In this document: in pieces, positions 44,664-52,894 of the stretch | Layout: the number at the start of each line of letters is the position of its first letter | How positions within the stretch are numbered: position 1 is the stretch's first letter | Assembly: GCA_039026235.1 (NCBI GenBank) | Contig: JBCCMQ010000001.1 | Span: 1-64,000, forward strand | Length of the DNA: 64,000 nt | Source of the DNA: JBCCMQ01 sp039026235 | Lineage (GTDB): Bacteria; Pseudomonadota; Alphaproteobacteria; Rhodobacterales; Rhodobacteraceae | Direction: 5' to 3' | Translations under genes and position numbers: made by a program | Notes under the pieces: model-generated | Database searches by the model: none | What the model saw: only the letters and a program-made list of their open reading frames with translations | What the model was told of the DNA's origin: nothing

Positions 44664-45250
44664 GACTTTGGTGGCAAACTCTGTCGCCCCAGGGCCGCAC
44701 CGTCGCGGGGCTGACCTGCGTGGTCGTGGGCATGGGCGCACTCGGGTGGGCGGCGGTGCCACTCTATGACCTCTTTTGCCGTGTGACCGGTTACGGCGGC
44801 ACCACAAGCGTGTCCGAGGTGGCACCCGATGACGTGCTTGACCGTACGGTAAAGGTGCGCTTCGATGCCTCGCTTGACCGCGACATGCCATGGTATTTCA
44901 CTCCGATGCAGCGTGAAATGACGGTGCGGATTGGGGAAACGGGCCTGGCATTTTACGAGGCTTCAAACCCGACCATGCGGCCCGTTGCGGGGTCCGCGAC
45001 CTTCAACGTGACCCCGTTTGCCGCCGGAAGCTATTTCAATAAAATTGCGTGCTTCTGTTTCGAGGAGCAGATCCTGCAGCCCGGTGAAACGGTGCAGATG
45101 CCGGTAAGTTTCTATGTCGACCCCGAGATCGTCACTGACGCTGAGGGCAAGTTTGTGCACACGATCACACTCAGCTACACGTTCTACGAAATCGACGCCG
45201 ATGAGGTTCAGGCAAACCTGCCAGGCGCTGATGACGAGACACTTAACTAG
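44660..45250 (+). CDS. ctaG: CtaG/Cox11, copper chaperone for the CuB site
   Basis: Inserts copper into CuB of oxidase subunit I. The 196-residue protein has one N-terminal membrane helix (about residues 15-35) and a periplasmic Ig-like domain. The copper-binding CFCF motif lies in NKIACFCFEEQILQPGE, and the family segment PLYDLFCRVTGYGG follows the helix. The start overlaps the previous stop as ATGA. Confidence 0.96.
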   Translation: MRLWWQTLSPQGRTVAGLTCVVVGMGALGWAAVPLYDLFCRVTGYGGTTSVSEVAPDDVLDRTVKVRFDASLDRDMPWYFTPMQREMTVRIGETGLAFYEASNPTMRPVAGSATFNVTPFAAGSYFNKIACFCFEEQILQPGETVQMPVSFYVDPEIVTDAEGKFVHTITLSYTFYEIDADEVQANLPGADDETLN

Positions 45251-45271
45251 GGCCAGGGAAAGGGCGCATCC

Positions 45272-46072
45272 ATGGCGCATGCAAAAGACCACGACTATCA
45301 CATCCTGAACCCTTCGATATGGCCCTTTCTCGGCGCCGTCAGCGCATTCATCATGCTTTTCGGAGCCGTGCTTGCCATGCACGGAAGCGGGATCTGGATG
45401 ATGCTGATCGGCACGGTGGGCGTGGCCTACACCATGTTCGGCTGGTGGTCCGAGACCATTGCCGAGAACAAGGCGGGCGATCACACGCCCGTTGTGCGCA
45501 TCGGACTGCGCTATGGCTTTATCATGTTTATCATGTCCGAGGTTATGTTCTTCGCGGCATGGTTCTGGTCGTTCTTCAAGCATGCCATGTATCCCATGGG
45601 TCCCGAAAGCCCCGCCGTTGATGGACAGTGGCCGCCGGCCGGCATTGAAACCTTTGATCCCTGGCACTTGCCCCTGATCAATACGCTGATCCTGCTGTGT
45701 TCGGGGATGGCCGCGACTTGGGCGCACCATGCGCTGGTGCACGAGAACAACCGCAAAGACATGATCAATGGTCTTATCATTGCGATCCTTCTGGGTCTGA
45801 TTTTCACTGGCTTTCAGGCCTATGAATACACTCACGCTGCCTTCGGCTTCGGAGGCAACATTTATGGCGCAAATTTCTTTATGGCGACCGGGTTTCACGG
45901 TGCCCATGTAATCATCGGTACGATTTTTCTATTTGTCTGCATGCTGCGTGCGATGCGCGGGGACTTTACGCCTGAAAACCACGTGGGCTTCGAAGCAGCC
46001 GCCTGGTACTGGCACTTCGTCGATGTGGTTTGGCTGTTCCTCTTTGCCGCTGTCTACATCTGGGGAAGCTAA
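45272..46072 (+). CDS. ctaE: Cytochrome c oxidase subunit III
   Basis: A 266-residue membrane protein with seven helices of the aa3 oxidase. Recognisable segments are FFAAWFWSFFKHAMYP, THALVHENNRKD-like WAHHALVHENNRKDMI, GLIFTGFQAYEYTHAAF, and the end EAAAWYWHFVDVVWLFLFAAVYIW. Its stop shares a base with the start of the FkbM gene (TAATG). Confidence 0.97.
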   Translation: MAHAKDHDYHILNPSIWPFLGAVSAFIMLFGAVLAMHGSGIWMMLIGTVGVAYTMFGWWSETIAENKAGDHTPVVRIGLRYGFIMFIMSEVMFFAAWFWSFFKHAMYPMGPESPAVDGQWPPAGIETFDPWHLPLINTLILLCSGMAATWAHHALVHENNRKDMINGLIIAILLGLIFTGFQAYEYTHAAFGFGGNIYGANFFMATGFHGAHVIIGTIFLFVCMLRAMRGDFTPENHVGFEAAAWYWHFVDVVWLFLFAAVYIWGS

Positions 46073-46992
46073 TGGTCGGGCCCGTCGGCGGCCTGGTCAA
46101 ACTGCGTGAGGCAACCTCGAGGTCAGTTGCCACCATTTCTCGCCTCTATCCATTCTACAGCGGGGCAGGAACCTTCGCGAACAGCTGGCTCTTTCGGCAA
46201 CTCGATCCGGCCTCCGGCCGCGATTCTGTAGTTGAGGTCACCGGCGGCCGCGCAAGTATTCCGGCGGGTGATCTGGTTGGCCGCGCGATGCGGTTCGCAG
46301 GCGACCTCGACCCCAAGGTTTCCTGGGTAATTGAACGCTGTGTCGGTCGCGGCGACATCGTGCTCGACATCGGTTGCAACCTCGGGCTCGTGGCGTTGCG
46401 ACTGGCAGAGCGCGTGGGCCCCGGCGGTCAGGTCCACGCGTTTGAGCCGCAGCCGCGGATGTTGAAACACTTGGACGAGACGCTTGCGTTGAACCCCGGG
46501 CTGCCTGTCACATTGCACCGTGTCGCCTTAGGGGCAAAGGCGGGCGAACTGGAGTTGTCGCTGCCGACCGGAAACGCCGGGGCCGCCCGTCTTTTGGCGA
46601 GCGGCGATGCGGGCCAAGGGCAGTCTCTAAGCACCGTTCCAGTGCCCGTGCGCCGGTTGGATGATGTGGTGCACGAGCTCGGGCTTTCGCGTCTCGATTT
46701 CATTAAGATGGACGTGGAAGGATTTGAGGCTCAGGTCCTTGAGGGTGCGCGCCACGTGTTCAAGGTGCTCACGCCCAAAGTCATCTTGCTGGAAGAAAAC
46801 ACCTCCGCGACCGGCAAGCATCTGCCTCCTGCCTTGGCATTTCTGGCCGCGGCGGGGTACGATCTCTTCGGGCTACCTCGCCGTTATCTGTCGATGGGTC
46901 TGGTGCCGATTGCGGCAGACGTACCGGCCCATGACTACGTCGCTCTTGCCCCCGGCACACAGCCCGAAATGCGCCGCGCCCTGGGCCTTTAG
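46072..46992 (+). CDS. FkbM-family methyltransferase
   Basis: A 306-residue SAM-dependent methyltransferase. The SAM-binding motif I reads VLDIGCNLGLVALRLAE (about residues 98-114), followed by VHAFEPQPRM and the FkbM hallmark DFIKMDVEGFEAQVLEGA. FkbM enzymes O-methylate sugars, polyketides or lipids; the substrate is unknown. The ATG overlaps the oxidase subunit III stop, so it is probably translated as part of the cox message although it has no obvious oxidase role. Confidence 0.88.
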   Translation: MVGPVGGLVKLREATSRSVATISRLYPFYSGAGTFANSWLFRQLDPASGRDSVVEVTGGRASIPAGDLVGRAMRFAGDLDPKVSWVIERCVGRGDIVLDIGCNLGLVALRLAERVGPGGQVHAFEPQPRMLKHLDETLALNPGLPVTLHRVALGAKAGELELSLPTGNAGAARLLASGDAGQGQSLSTVPVPVRRLDDVVHELGLSRLDFIKMDVEGFEAQVLEGARHVFKVLTPKVILLEENTSATGKHLPPALAFLAAAGYDLFGLPRRYLSMGLVPIAADVPAHDYVALAPGTQPEMRRALGL

Positions 46993-47200
46993 AAGATCCA
47001 CGTCCGACGCGGTGAAGGGCTGATGACGGTCACATCGCGCAAGGCCATCTCTGACACTGCACCATCTTTGCGCGCGGCCGCTGCTATGGCAAAGGCCTTC
47101 CTGAACGCCGATCTTAGGGGCTGAACGGCAGGCAACTCTGGACGGATCTTGTCACGCCCCCCTAAGCTGGCCGGCAATGCAAGTAGATTCCGGGACCGAC
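46993..47200. other. Gap between the FkbM gene and the cyanophycinase-like gene
   Basis: About 208 bp breaks the otherwise tight operon. A 33-codon frame on the plus strand (from 47023) and a 72-codon frame on the minus strand (46989-47207) lie here, but neither has convincing support. No terminator is visible. Confidence 0.4.
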
Positions 47201-47257
47201 GTGACATACATCAACCGCCGTTTCTTCTTTGTTGGCGCGGCCGTGAGCGGCATATGA
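47201..47257 (+). pseudogene. Out-of-frame twin-arginine leader of the cyanophycinase-like gene
   Basis: From GTG at 47201 an 18-codon frame reads VTYINRRFFFVGAAVSGI and stops at TGA. It looks like a twin-arginine signal peptide (NRRFFFVGAA), and the next gene begins in another frame with MTGC, which resembles the end of a lipoprotein signal. One inserted or deleted base at about 47252-47256 would fuse the two. Either this is a real frameshift, a sequence error or a coupled leader. Confidence 0.5.
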
Positions 47258-47985
47258 CCGGATGCATTGCCGGAACCGGCGGGTCAGGCGCGGGCGCGCC
47301 AAACCTCTTTGCACATGGTGGCGGCATCCTTGACCCCGCTTACGCCCGTCAGGTCCAATCGGCGATGGGCGGTCCTGATGCGCCCTTGCTGATCGTCCCT
47401 TATTCGGGCGAGCCCGAGGCTACGGCCGCCGCACAGTTTAGCGCGACCTCTGCTCTGGCCTTTCGCAACGTTCTGGTTCTGGGCATCTCCGACCCGCAAA
47501 CAGCGCTTGAAAGGATCGCGTCCGCAAGCGGTATCTGGTTTGCAGGCGGATCGCAGCGGCGACAGGTAACTACATTGGCCGGGGTTCCCGGTCTGGTTGA
47601 AACGCTTAGGGCGGCAAACGCGGCGGGAACGGTGGTTGCGGGCAGCAGCGCCGGCGCCGCGGTGATGTCGCAGCTTATGATCTCTGGCGGTTCGGGTGGC
47701 GATGTCTTTACACGGCAGGGCCTGGGGTTCTGGCCCGAGGTCGTGATCGACCAGCATGTGGCCGAGCGCGACCGGGCATACCGCCTGCGTCGCGTCATCG
47801 GCGACCGGCCATCGCTCGTCGGTGTTGGGCTTGACGAGGCGACCTGGGTGGCGCGCCGCGACTCTGCCTTCGACGTCTTCGGCCGCGGTGTGGCCCGCGT
47901 CGTCACCGCAGGACCGGATGATGTGCAAGAGTTGGGCCTGCGCGCCGGTGACAGCTTTGATATCGGAGCGCGCGCTCGGGTCTGA
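47254..47985 (+). CDS. Cyanophycinase-like serine peptidase (S51 family)
   Basis: A 243-residue protein related to cyanophycinase. Visible features are GIWFAGGSQRRQVTTLAG, the nucleophile elbow AGSSAGAAVMSQLMISGG, GLGFWPEVVIDQHVAERDRAYRL and VGVGLDEATW. Cyanophycinases release dipeptides from cyanophycin; whether this one does so is unknown. ATG at 47254 is the first start in this frame near the conserved region. The out-of-frame leader just upstream suggests that the ancestral protein was exported as a Tat lipoprotein. Confidence 0.82.
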   Translation: MTGCIAGTGGSGAGAPNLFAHGGGILDPAYARQVQSAMGGPDAPLLIVPYSGEPEATAAAQFSATSALAFRNVLVLGISDPQTALERIASASGIWFAGGSQRRQVTTLAGVPGLVETLRAANAAGTVVAGSSAGAAVMSQLMISGGSGGDVFTRQGLGFWPEVVIDQHVAERDRAYRLRRVIGDRPSLVGVGLDEATWVARRDSAFDVFGRGVARVVTAGPDDVQELGLRAGDSFDIGARARV

Positions 47986-48049
47986 AACCTGTGTCTATGA
48001 CAAGCGGCCGCACTTTTCATTCCGCCGCGCGACAGCTAGGCAATGCGCC

Positions 48050-48727
48050 ATGAAGCGACTTGTCTTTCCATTGATCCTCGGGCTTGGTGGCGCGGCCATT
48101 CTGGTCTCTCTGGGCGTCTGGCAGGTCCAGCGGCTGGCGTGGAAAGAGGGCGTGCTGGCCGAGATCGAGGCACGGATTGGGGACGCGCCTGTGGCGCTTC
48201 CCGCTGCGCCCAGCCCCGAAGGCGACAGGTACCTTCCGGTTTCAGTCAGCGGCGCCTTTACGGGTGATGAACTGCACGTGCTGGCAAGCGCCAAGCGTCT
48301 CGGCCCGATTTACCGCGTGATCGCAGCCTTTGATGCCGAAGACGGCCGCCGCATTCTGGTGGACCGCGGCTACATATCGACCGGTGCCAAGGAAACTGCG
48401 CGCCCGGCTGGCACGGCAACGGTCGTTGGAAACCTCCATTGGCCCGACGAAGTTGATGCTTTCACACCCGATCCGGATGTATCCGCCAACATCTGGTATG
48501 CACGGGACGTGCCCCAGATGGCGGTAGCACTCACGGCCGAACCCATTTTCGTCGTGGTGCGTGAGACCACCGAGAACCCGCCAAGCGTCACGCCCTTGCC
48601 GGTCGATACAAGCGGCATTCCCAACGACCATCTGGAATATGCCGTCACCTGGTTCGGATTGGCGGTGGTCTGGCTGGCAATGACCGGATATCTGATCTGG
48701 CGTCGACTGAACGAGGATGCCACATGA
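48050..48727 (+). CDS. SURF1-family oxidase assembly protein
   Basis: A 225-residue protein with membrane helices at each end (about residues 5-25 and 198-218) and a periplasmic domain. Family motifs are LGVWQVQRLAWKE near the N-terminus and NDHLEYAVTWFGLAVVW near the C-terminus. SURF1 helps heme A insertion into subunit I. It belongs with the cox genes upstream despite the two genes in between. It overlaps thrC as ATGA. Confidence 0.95.
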   Translation: MKRLVFPLILGLGGAAILVSLGVWQVQRLAWKEGVLAEIEARIGDAPVALPAAPSPEGDRYLPVSVSGAFTGDELHVLASAKRLGPIYRVIAAFDAEDGRRILVDRGYISTGAKETARPAGTATVVGNLHWPDEVDAFTPDPDVSANIWYARDVPQMAVALTAEPIFVVVRETTENPPSVTPLPVDTSGIPNDHLEYAVTWFGLAVVWLAMTGYLIWRRLNEDAT

Positions 48728-50112
48728 AGTACGTTTCAACGCGCGGTGCGGCGGCGGAACTGGATTTTGGAGCGGCCATGATGACCGGTCTGGCGCGGGA
48801 CGGCGGGCTTTATGTGCCCGGCTCTGTGCCTGTGATGGCAACCGAAGATATCGCCGCGCTGGCAGGACAGAGCTACGAAGAGGTGGCGTTCCGCGTAATG
48901 CGGCCTTTCATCGGCGACACCTTCAGCGAGGGTGAGTTTCGCGGGCTTATCGATGCGGCCTATGCCGGTTTCGGACATGCCGCGCGCGCGCCGCTCAAAC
49001 AACTGTCGCACAATCACTTTCTGCTGGAGCTTTTCCACGGCCCAACGCTCGCCTTCAAAGATTTCGCCATGCAGCTGATTGGTCAGATGTTTCAGGCCGA
49101 TCTCGCACGTTCGGGCAAACGGATCACTATTGTTGGCGCCACATCTGGCGATACAGGTTCGGCCGCGATCGAGGCCTTTCGCGGTCTTGCCGGTGTCGAT
49201 GTCTTTGTCCTTTTCCCGCACGGTCGCGTCTCGGAAGTTCAGCGCCGCCAGATGACCACGCCGGTCGAAGACAATGTGCATGCTGTGGCTGTGGACGGCG
49301 ATTTCGATGACTGCCAGGCGCGGTTGAAAGACATGTTCAACGACTTTGCGTTTCGCGATGACGTCGGACTTGCTGGCGTCAATTCGATAAACTGGGCGCG
49401 CGTCCTCGCACAGGTCGTCTATTACTTCACCGCGGCTGTCAGCCTCGGCAGTCCGCATCGCCCGATCAGTTTTACGGTGCCGACCGGGAACTTCGGAGAC
49501 GTTTTTGCGGGCTACATCGCAAAGTCCATGGGGTTGCCCGTTGGCCAGTTGGTCGTTGCGACAAACCAGAACGACATCCTGCACCGCACGTTGCAATCGG
49601 GTGCTTACGTTAAAGAACATGTGCGGCCCAGCATCAGCCCGTCGATGGATATTCAGGTCAGTTCCAACTTCGAACGTGCGCTTTTCGATGCCTATGGTCG
49701 GAACGGCAAAGTCGTGTCCGATCAGATGGACGATCTGAAGTCTTCTGGTGGGTTCAAGGTGAGCCAGGGCGCCATCGACGGGTTGCGGATGCACTACGCG
49801 TCGGGCTGCGCGACCGAAGAAGAGACGCTGGCAGAGATCGCGCGCGTCCTGTACGAAACCGGCGAACTTCTCTGTCCGCACACCGCCGTCGGTACCCATG
49901 TCGCGCGCAATTTCCTTGGGCCCGTTCCCATGGTCACCCTGGCGACCGCCCATCCGGCCAAATTTCCCGATGCTGTGAACGCGGCGTCGGGAATACAGCC
50001 CCCCCTTCCAAAACGCATGTCCGACCTTTATGACCGTTCGGAGCGGATGACGCGGGTCGCCGATGATTTGCCGGCGATCCAGTCACTCATTAGGGAGAGG
50101 CGCTGCCAGTGA
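48724..50112 (+). CDS. thrC: Threonine synthase
   Basis: PLP enzyme converting O-phosphohomoserine to threonine (462 residues, the longer class II type). The N-terminal MKYVSTRG and DGGLYVP motifs are typical. The PLP lysine is in GPTLAFKDFAMQ, and the phosphate-binding loops TSGDTGSAAIEA and VPTGNFGDVFAGY are intact. The start overlaps surf1 and the stop overlaps the M16 protease gene, a conserved order in Rhodobacterales. Confidence 0.97.
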   Translation: MKYVSTRGAAAELDFGAAMMTGLARDGGLYVPGSVPVMATEDIAALAGQSYEEVAFRVMRPFIGDTFSEGEFRGLIDAAYAGFGHAARAPLKQLSHNHFLLELFHGPTLAFKDFAMQLIGQMFQADLARSGKRITIVGATSGDTGSAAIEAFRGLAGVDVFVLFPHGRVSEVQRRQMTTPVEDNVHAVAVDGDFDDCQARLKDMFNDFAFRDDVGLAGVNSINWARVLAQVVYYFTAAVSLGSPHRPISFTVPTGNFGDVFAGYIAKSMGLPVGQLVVATNQNDILHRTLQSGAYVKEHVRPSISPSMDIQVSSNFERALFDAYGRNGKVVSDQMDDLKSSGGFKVSQGAIDGLRMHYASGCATEEETLAEIARVLYETGELLCPHTAVGTHVARNFLGPVPMVTLATAHPAKFPDAVNAASGIQPPLPKRMSDLYDRSERMTRVADDLPAIQSLIRERRCQ

Positions 50113-51371
50113 CCGTACGCACGCACACGTTGCCCAATGGGTTCCGGGTCGTGACAGAAGCGATGCCCGGGCTGGCTTCGGCGGCCATAGGCGTGTGGGT
50201 CAACGCAGGCGGTCGGCACGAACGGCTTGATCAGAATGGTATCGCGCATTTCCTGGAACATATGGCCTTCAAGGGCACCAAGAAACGCAGCGCGCTGCAG
50301 ATCGCCGAGGCGATCGAGGATGTGGGCGGGTATATCAACGCCTACACCAGCCGTGAAACCACCGCCTTTTACGCCCGAATACTGAAAGAGGACACCGCGA
50401 TCGCACTTGATGTGATCGGAGATATCCTTCTGAATCCCGTTTTCGATCCCCATGAGATCGAGGTGGAGCGCCATGTCATCCTGCAAGAGATCGGGCAGGT
50501 CCATGACACGCCCGATGATGTGATATTTGACTGGCTCCAGGAAGAAGCCTACCCTGAACAGCCCCTGGGCCGCACGATCCTTGGTCCGGCAGAACGGGTG
50601 GGCAACTTTGCCCGTGCTGATCTTTCCGCTTTCGTTCAGGACAATTACGGACCCGGCCAGATGATTCTGTCCGCTGCCGGGGCGGTGGATCACGACCGGA
50701 TTGTCGAGACTGCCGAGGCTCTTTTCGGCGACATGCAGGCACGTGACGGTCACCGGGCTGTGGCGGCTCAGTTTTCGGGGGGCGAATATCGCCGGGTGCA
50801 TGATCTTGAACAGGCGCATTTCGCGCTGGCATTCGAAGGCCCGGGCTACCGGGACGACAAGATCTACACTGCACAGATTTTCTCCATTGCCTATGGCGGT
50901 GGAATGTCGTCGCGCCTGTTCCAGGAGGCCCGAGAAAAACGTGGCCTCTGCTACACGATTTTCGCTCAGGCAAGCGCCTATGCGGATACGGGCCTTTTGA
51001 CCGTCTATGCGGGCACCAGCGGGGCGGAGCTGACCGATCTTGCTGCCTTGACTGTCGATGAACTCGCCCAGGCTGGCGCGGACCTAAGCGACGCGGAAGT
51101 CCATCGGGCTCGTGCGCAGATGAAGGCGGGCATGCTTATGGGGCTTGAAAGCCCGTCCCAGAGGGCCGAGCGTTTGGCTCGTTTGCTGGCCACTTGGGAC
51201 AGGGTGCCGTCGCTTGAGGAAACGGTCGCCCGGATTGATGCGGTGACGACCGAGGATGTGCGCCGGTTCGCCAAGGAGACGGCGGACAAAAGCGCGGCGG
51301 CGATGGCGCTTTACGGGCCCGTCGGTGAGGCTCCAGCACTGAACAAACTGCTGGACAGGATTGCTGCATGA
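50109..51371 (+). CDS. M16-family zinc metalloprotease
   Basis: A 420-residue pitrilysin-type protease close to mitochondrial processing peptidase beta. The inverted zinc motif HFLEH lies at about residues 47-51 (GIAHFLEHMAFKGTKKRS), with the distal glutamate in the VERHVILQEIGQ region. The C-terminal half has GGGMSSRLFQEAREKRGLCY. The GTG start overlaps the thrC stop (GTGA). The natural substrate is unknown. Confidence 0.93.
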   Translation: MTVRTHTLPNGFRVVTEAMPGLASAAIGVWVNAGGRHERLDQNGIAHFLEHMAFKGTKKRSALQIAEAIEDVGGYINAYTSRETTAFYARILKEDTAIALDVIGDILLNPVFDPHEIEVERHVILQEIGQVHDTPDDVIFDWLQEEAYPEQPLGRTILGPAERVGNFARADLSAFVQDNYGPGQMILSAAGAVDHDRIVETAEALFGDMQARDGHRAVAAQFSGGEYRRVHDLEQAHFALAFEGPGYRDDKIYTAQIFSIAYGGGMSSRLFQEAREKRGLCYTIFAQASAYADTGLLTVYAGTSGAELTDLAALTVDELAQAGADLSDAEVHRARAQMKAGMLMGLESPSQRAERLARLLATWDRVPSLEETVARIDAVTTEDVRRFAKETADKSAAAMALYGPVGEAPALNKLLDRIAA

Positions 51372-51955
51372 TGCTGGTGCGCCGGCGCCGGACGCGCCTG
51401 CACACAGATCGGCTTTCGCTGCGTCCGCCTCAACACGCCGATTTCCGCTCTTGGACCGCGTTGCGGGCCATCAGCCGCGATTTCCTGGCGCCCTGGGAAC
51501 CGGCCTGGGCCGAGGACCATCTGTCGCGCAAGGCGTTCACAAACCGCGTATACTGGGCCCAGAGGTCGATTGGCAGTGGCAGTGCGCTGCCGCTTTTCCT
51601 GTTTCTGCAGGATGGCGAGACGCTGGTCGGAGCAATCACGCTCGACAATATCCGTCGCGGACCTGCGCAGGCCGGTACGCTCGGGTACTGGATCGGAGCG
51701 CCCCATGCCCGCCAAGGGTATATGCGCGAGGCGATCACGGCCGTCGTGCACCATGCGTTTCATGTCTTGGACCTGAGCCGTATCGAAGCAGCCTGCCTGC
51801 CCGAAAACGCCGCCAGCCGCGGTGTTCTTGAAAAGTCCGCCTTCAAGTATGAAGGTGTTGCGCAAAGCTATCTGCAGATTGACGGGCGGTGGCGAAATCA
51901 TGTGCTTTACGCCAATTTGCGCAGCGATAGGCGTGGAAAAACCGGCGCAGGATAG
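51368..51955 (+). CDS. GNAT acetyltransferase, RimJ/RimL type
   Basis: A 195-residue protein. The N-terminal TDRLSLRPPQHADF and the acetyl-CoA site YWIGAPHARQGYMREAITAV are typical of ribosomal-protein-alanine N-acetyltransferases, as is AACLPENAASRGVLEKSAF. The target here is unknown. It is the last gene of the run, overlapping the M16 gene as ATGA. Confidence 0.9.
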   Translation: MMLVRRRRTRLHTDRLSLRPPQHADFRSWTALRAISRDFLAPWEPAWAEDHLSRKAFTNRVYWAQRSIGSGSALPLFLFLQDGETLVGAITLDNIRRGPAQAGTLGYWIGAPHARQGYMREAITAVVHHAFHVLDLSRIEAACLPENAASRGVLEKSAFKYEGVAQSYLQIDGRWRNHVLYANLRSDRRGKTGAG

Positions 51956-52021
51956 GCCTCGCGGGAATTCGGGCGTGACGCGACGCCCGCACGCCTTACC
52001 TCAGCAACAAGGAGAGACGAC

Positions 52022-52843
52022 ATGTTGAGACTTATCCTGATACTGTTGCTGGTTCCGATCGCGGCGGCCGCTCAAGACAGAAGGCCCAGCCACTGTATTG
52101 CGGTAGCGGATGCGACCCCGGGCGGTGTCTATCTGCAAAAAGCTAGCTGGACCGAGCCGGTGGGCGAATTCACCGTCAGAATTTCCTACATCGATCACTC
52201 GATGTTTCTTGTCCAGACCGAGGGCAATCTGTCCGTCGTTACCGACTACAATGGCTTTATCGGAAGCCCAGAGTTTGTTCCTGATGTGGTGACCATGAAC
52301 CATGCTCACGGCAGCCATTGGACGGCCAACCCCGATCCGCGCATACCCAACGTGCTGGAAGGATGGACCTACGATGCAGGCCCGGCTGACCACCATCTGG
52401 ACCTGGGCGAAATGCTGATCCGGAATGTCCCGACGGACATCCGGTCTCCTTGGGGGGAGGGTCGGGAAGACGACGGCAATTCGATCTTTATTTTCGAGGT
52501 CGCAGGACTGTGCATCGGGCATTTAGGGCATTTGCACCACGAACCTTCAGACGAACAATACGCAGCAATCGGACGGCTTGACGTTGTCATGGCGGCGATC
52601 GACGGGGGCATGTCGCTTGATACGCCGACGATGATGCGCGTGCTCAAGCGGCTCCGAGCATCGATCGTTATTCCTATGCATTGGTTCAGCCTGTTTTCGC
52701 TCGATGACTTCCTGAACGGCATGTCCGAGGAATACCGTATCGACACGACGGGCGGCACCTCTCTTGAAGTCAGCCTGCGAACACTGCCCGAGTTCCCCAC
52801 CATCCATGTGCTGAGCCCGCAGTTTCTTGCGGAAGAGGACTAG
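52022..52843 (+). CDS. Exported MBL-fold metallo-hydrolase-like protein
   Basis: A 273-residue precursor with a signal peptide (about residues 1-18, ending in AAAAQ). It resembles UlaG-type metallo-beta-lactamase fold proteins: ISYIDHSMFLV, then the metal motif written NHAHGSHW, then GLCIGHLGHLHH and VIPMHWFSLF. The usual HxHxDH aspartate is replaced by Ser, so the second metal site may be changed. AAGGAG precedes the ATG. The substrate is unknown. Confidence 0.75.
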   Translation: MLRLILILLLVPIAAAAQDRRPSHCIAVADATPGGVYLQKASWTEPVGEFTVRISYIDHSMFLVQTEGNLSVVTDYNGFIGSPEFVPDVVTMNHAHGSHWTANPDPRIPNVLEGWTYDAGPADHHLDLGEMLIRNVPTDIRSPWGEGREDDGNSIFIFEVAGLCIGHLGHLHHEPSDEQYAAIGRLDVVMAAIDGGMSLDTPTMMRVLKRLRASIVIPMHWFSLFSLDDFLNGMSEEYRIDTTGGTSLEVSLRTLPEFPTIHVLSPQFLAEED

Positions 52844-52894
52844 CGCAAGGGCGGCAGATCTTGGCATCCGCGCGCGGTCATGGTCAGTAGGGGC

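Noticed and set aside
46989..47207. 72-codon minus-strand frame between the FkbM and cyanophycinase genes, and a 33-codon plus-strand frame from 47023
   Set aside because: Neither has a supporting ribosome binding site or known family, and the minus-strand frame runs over the Tat-like leader and the end of the FkbM gene.
48736..49953. 405-codon open frame antisense to thrC
   Set aside because: It is a mirror of a clear thrC reading frame in GC-rich DNA, has no ribosome binding site and no recognisable protein features. The same applies to long antisense frames opposite coxB (42545-43537) and ctaG/coxC (44963-45907).
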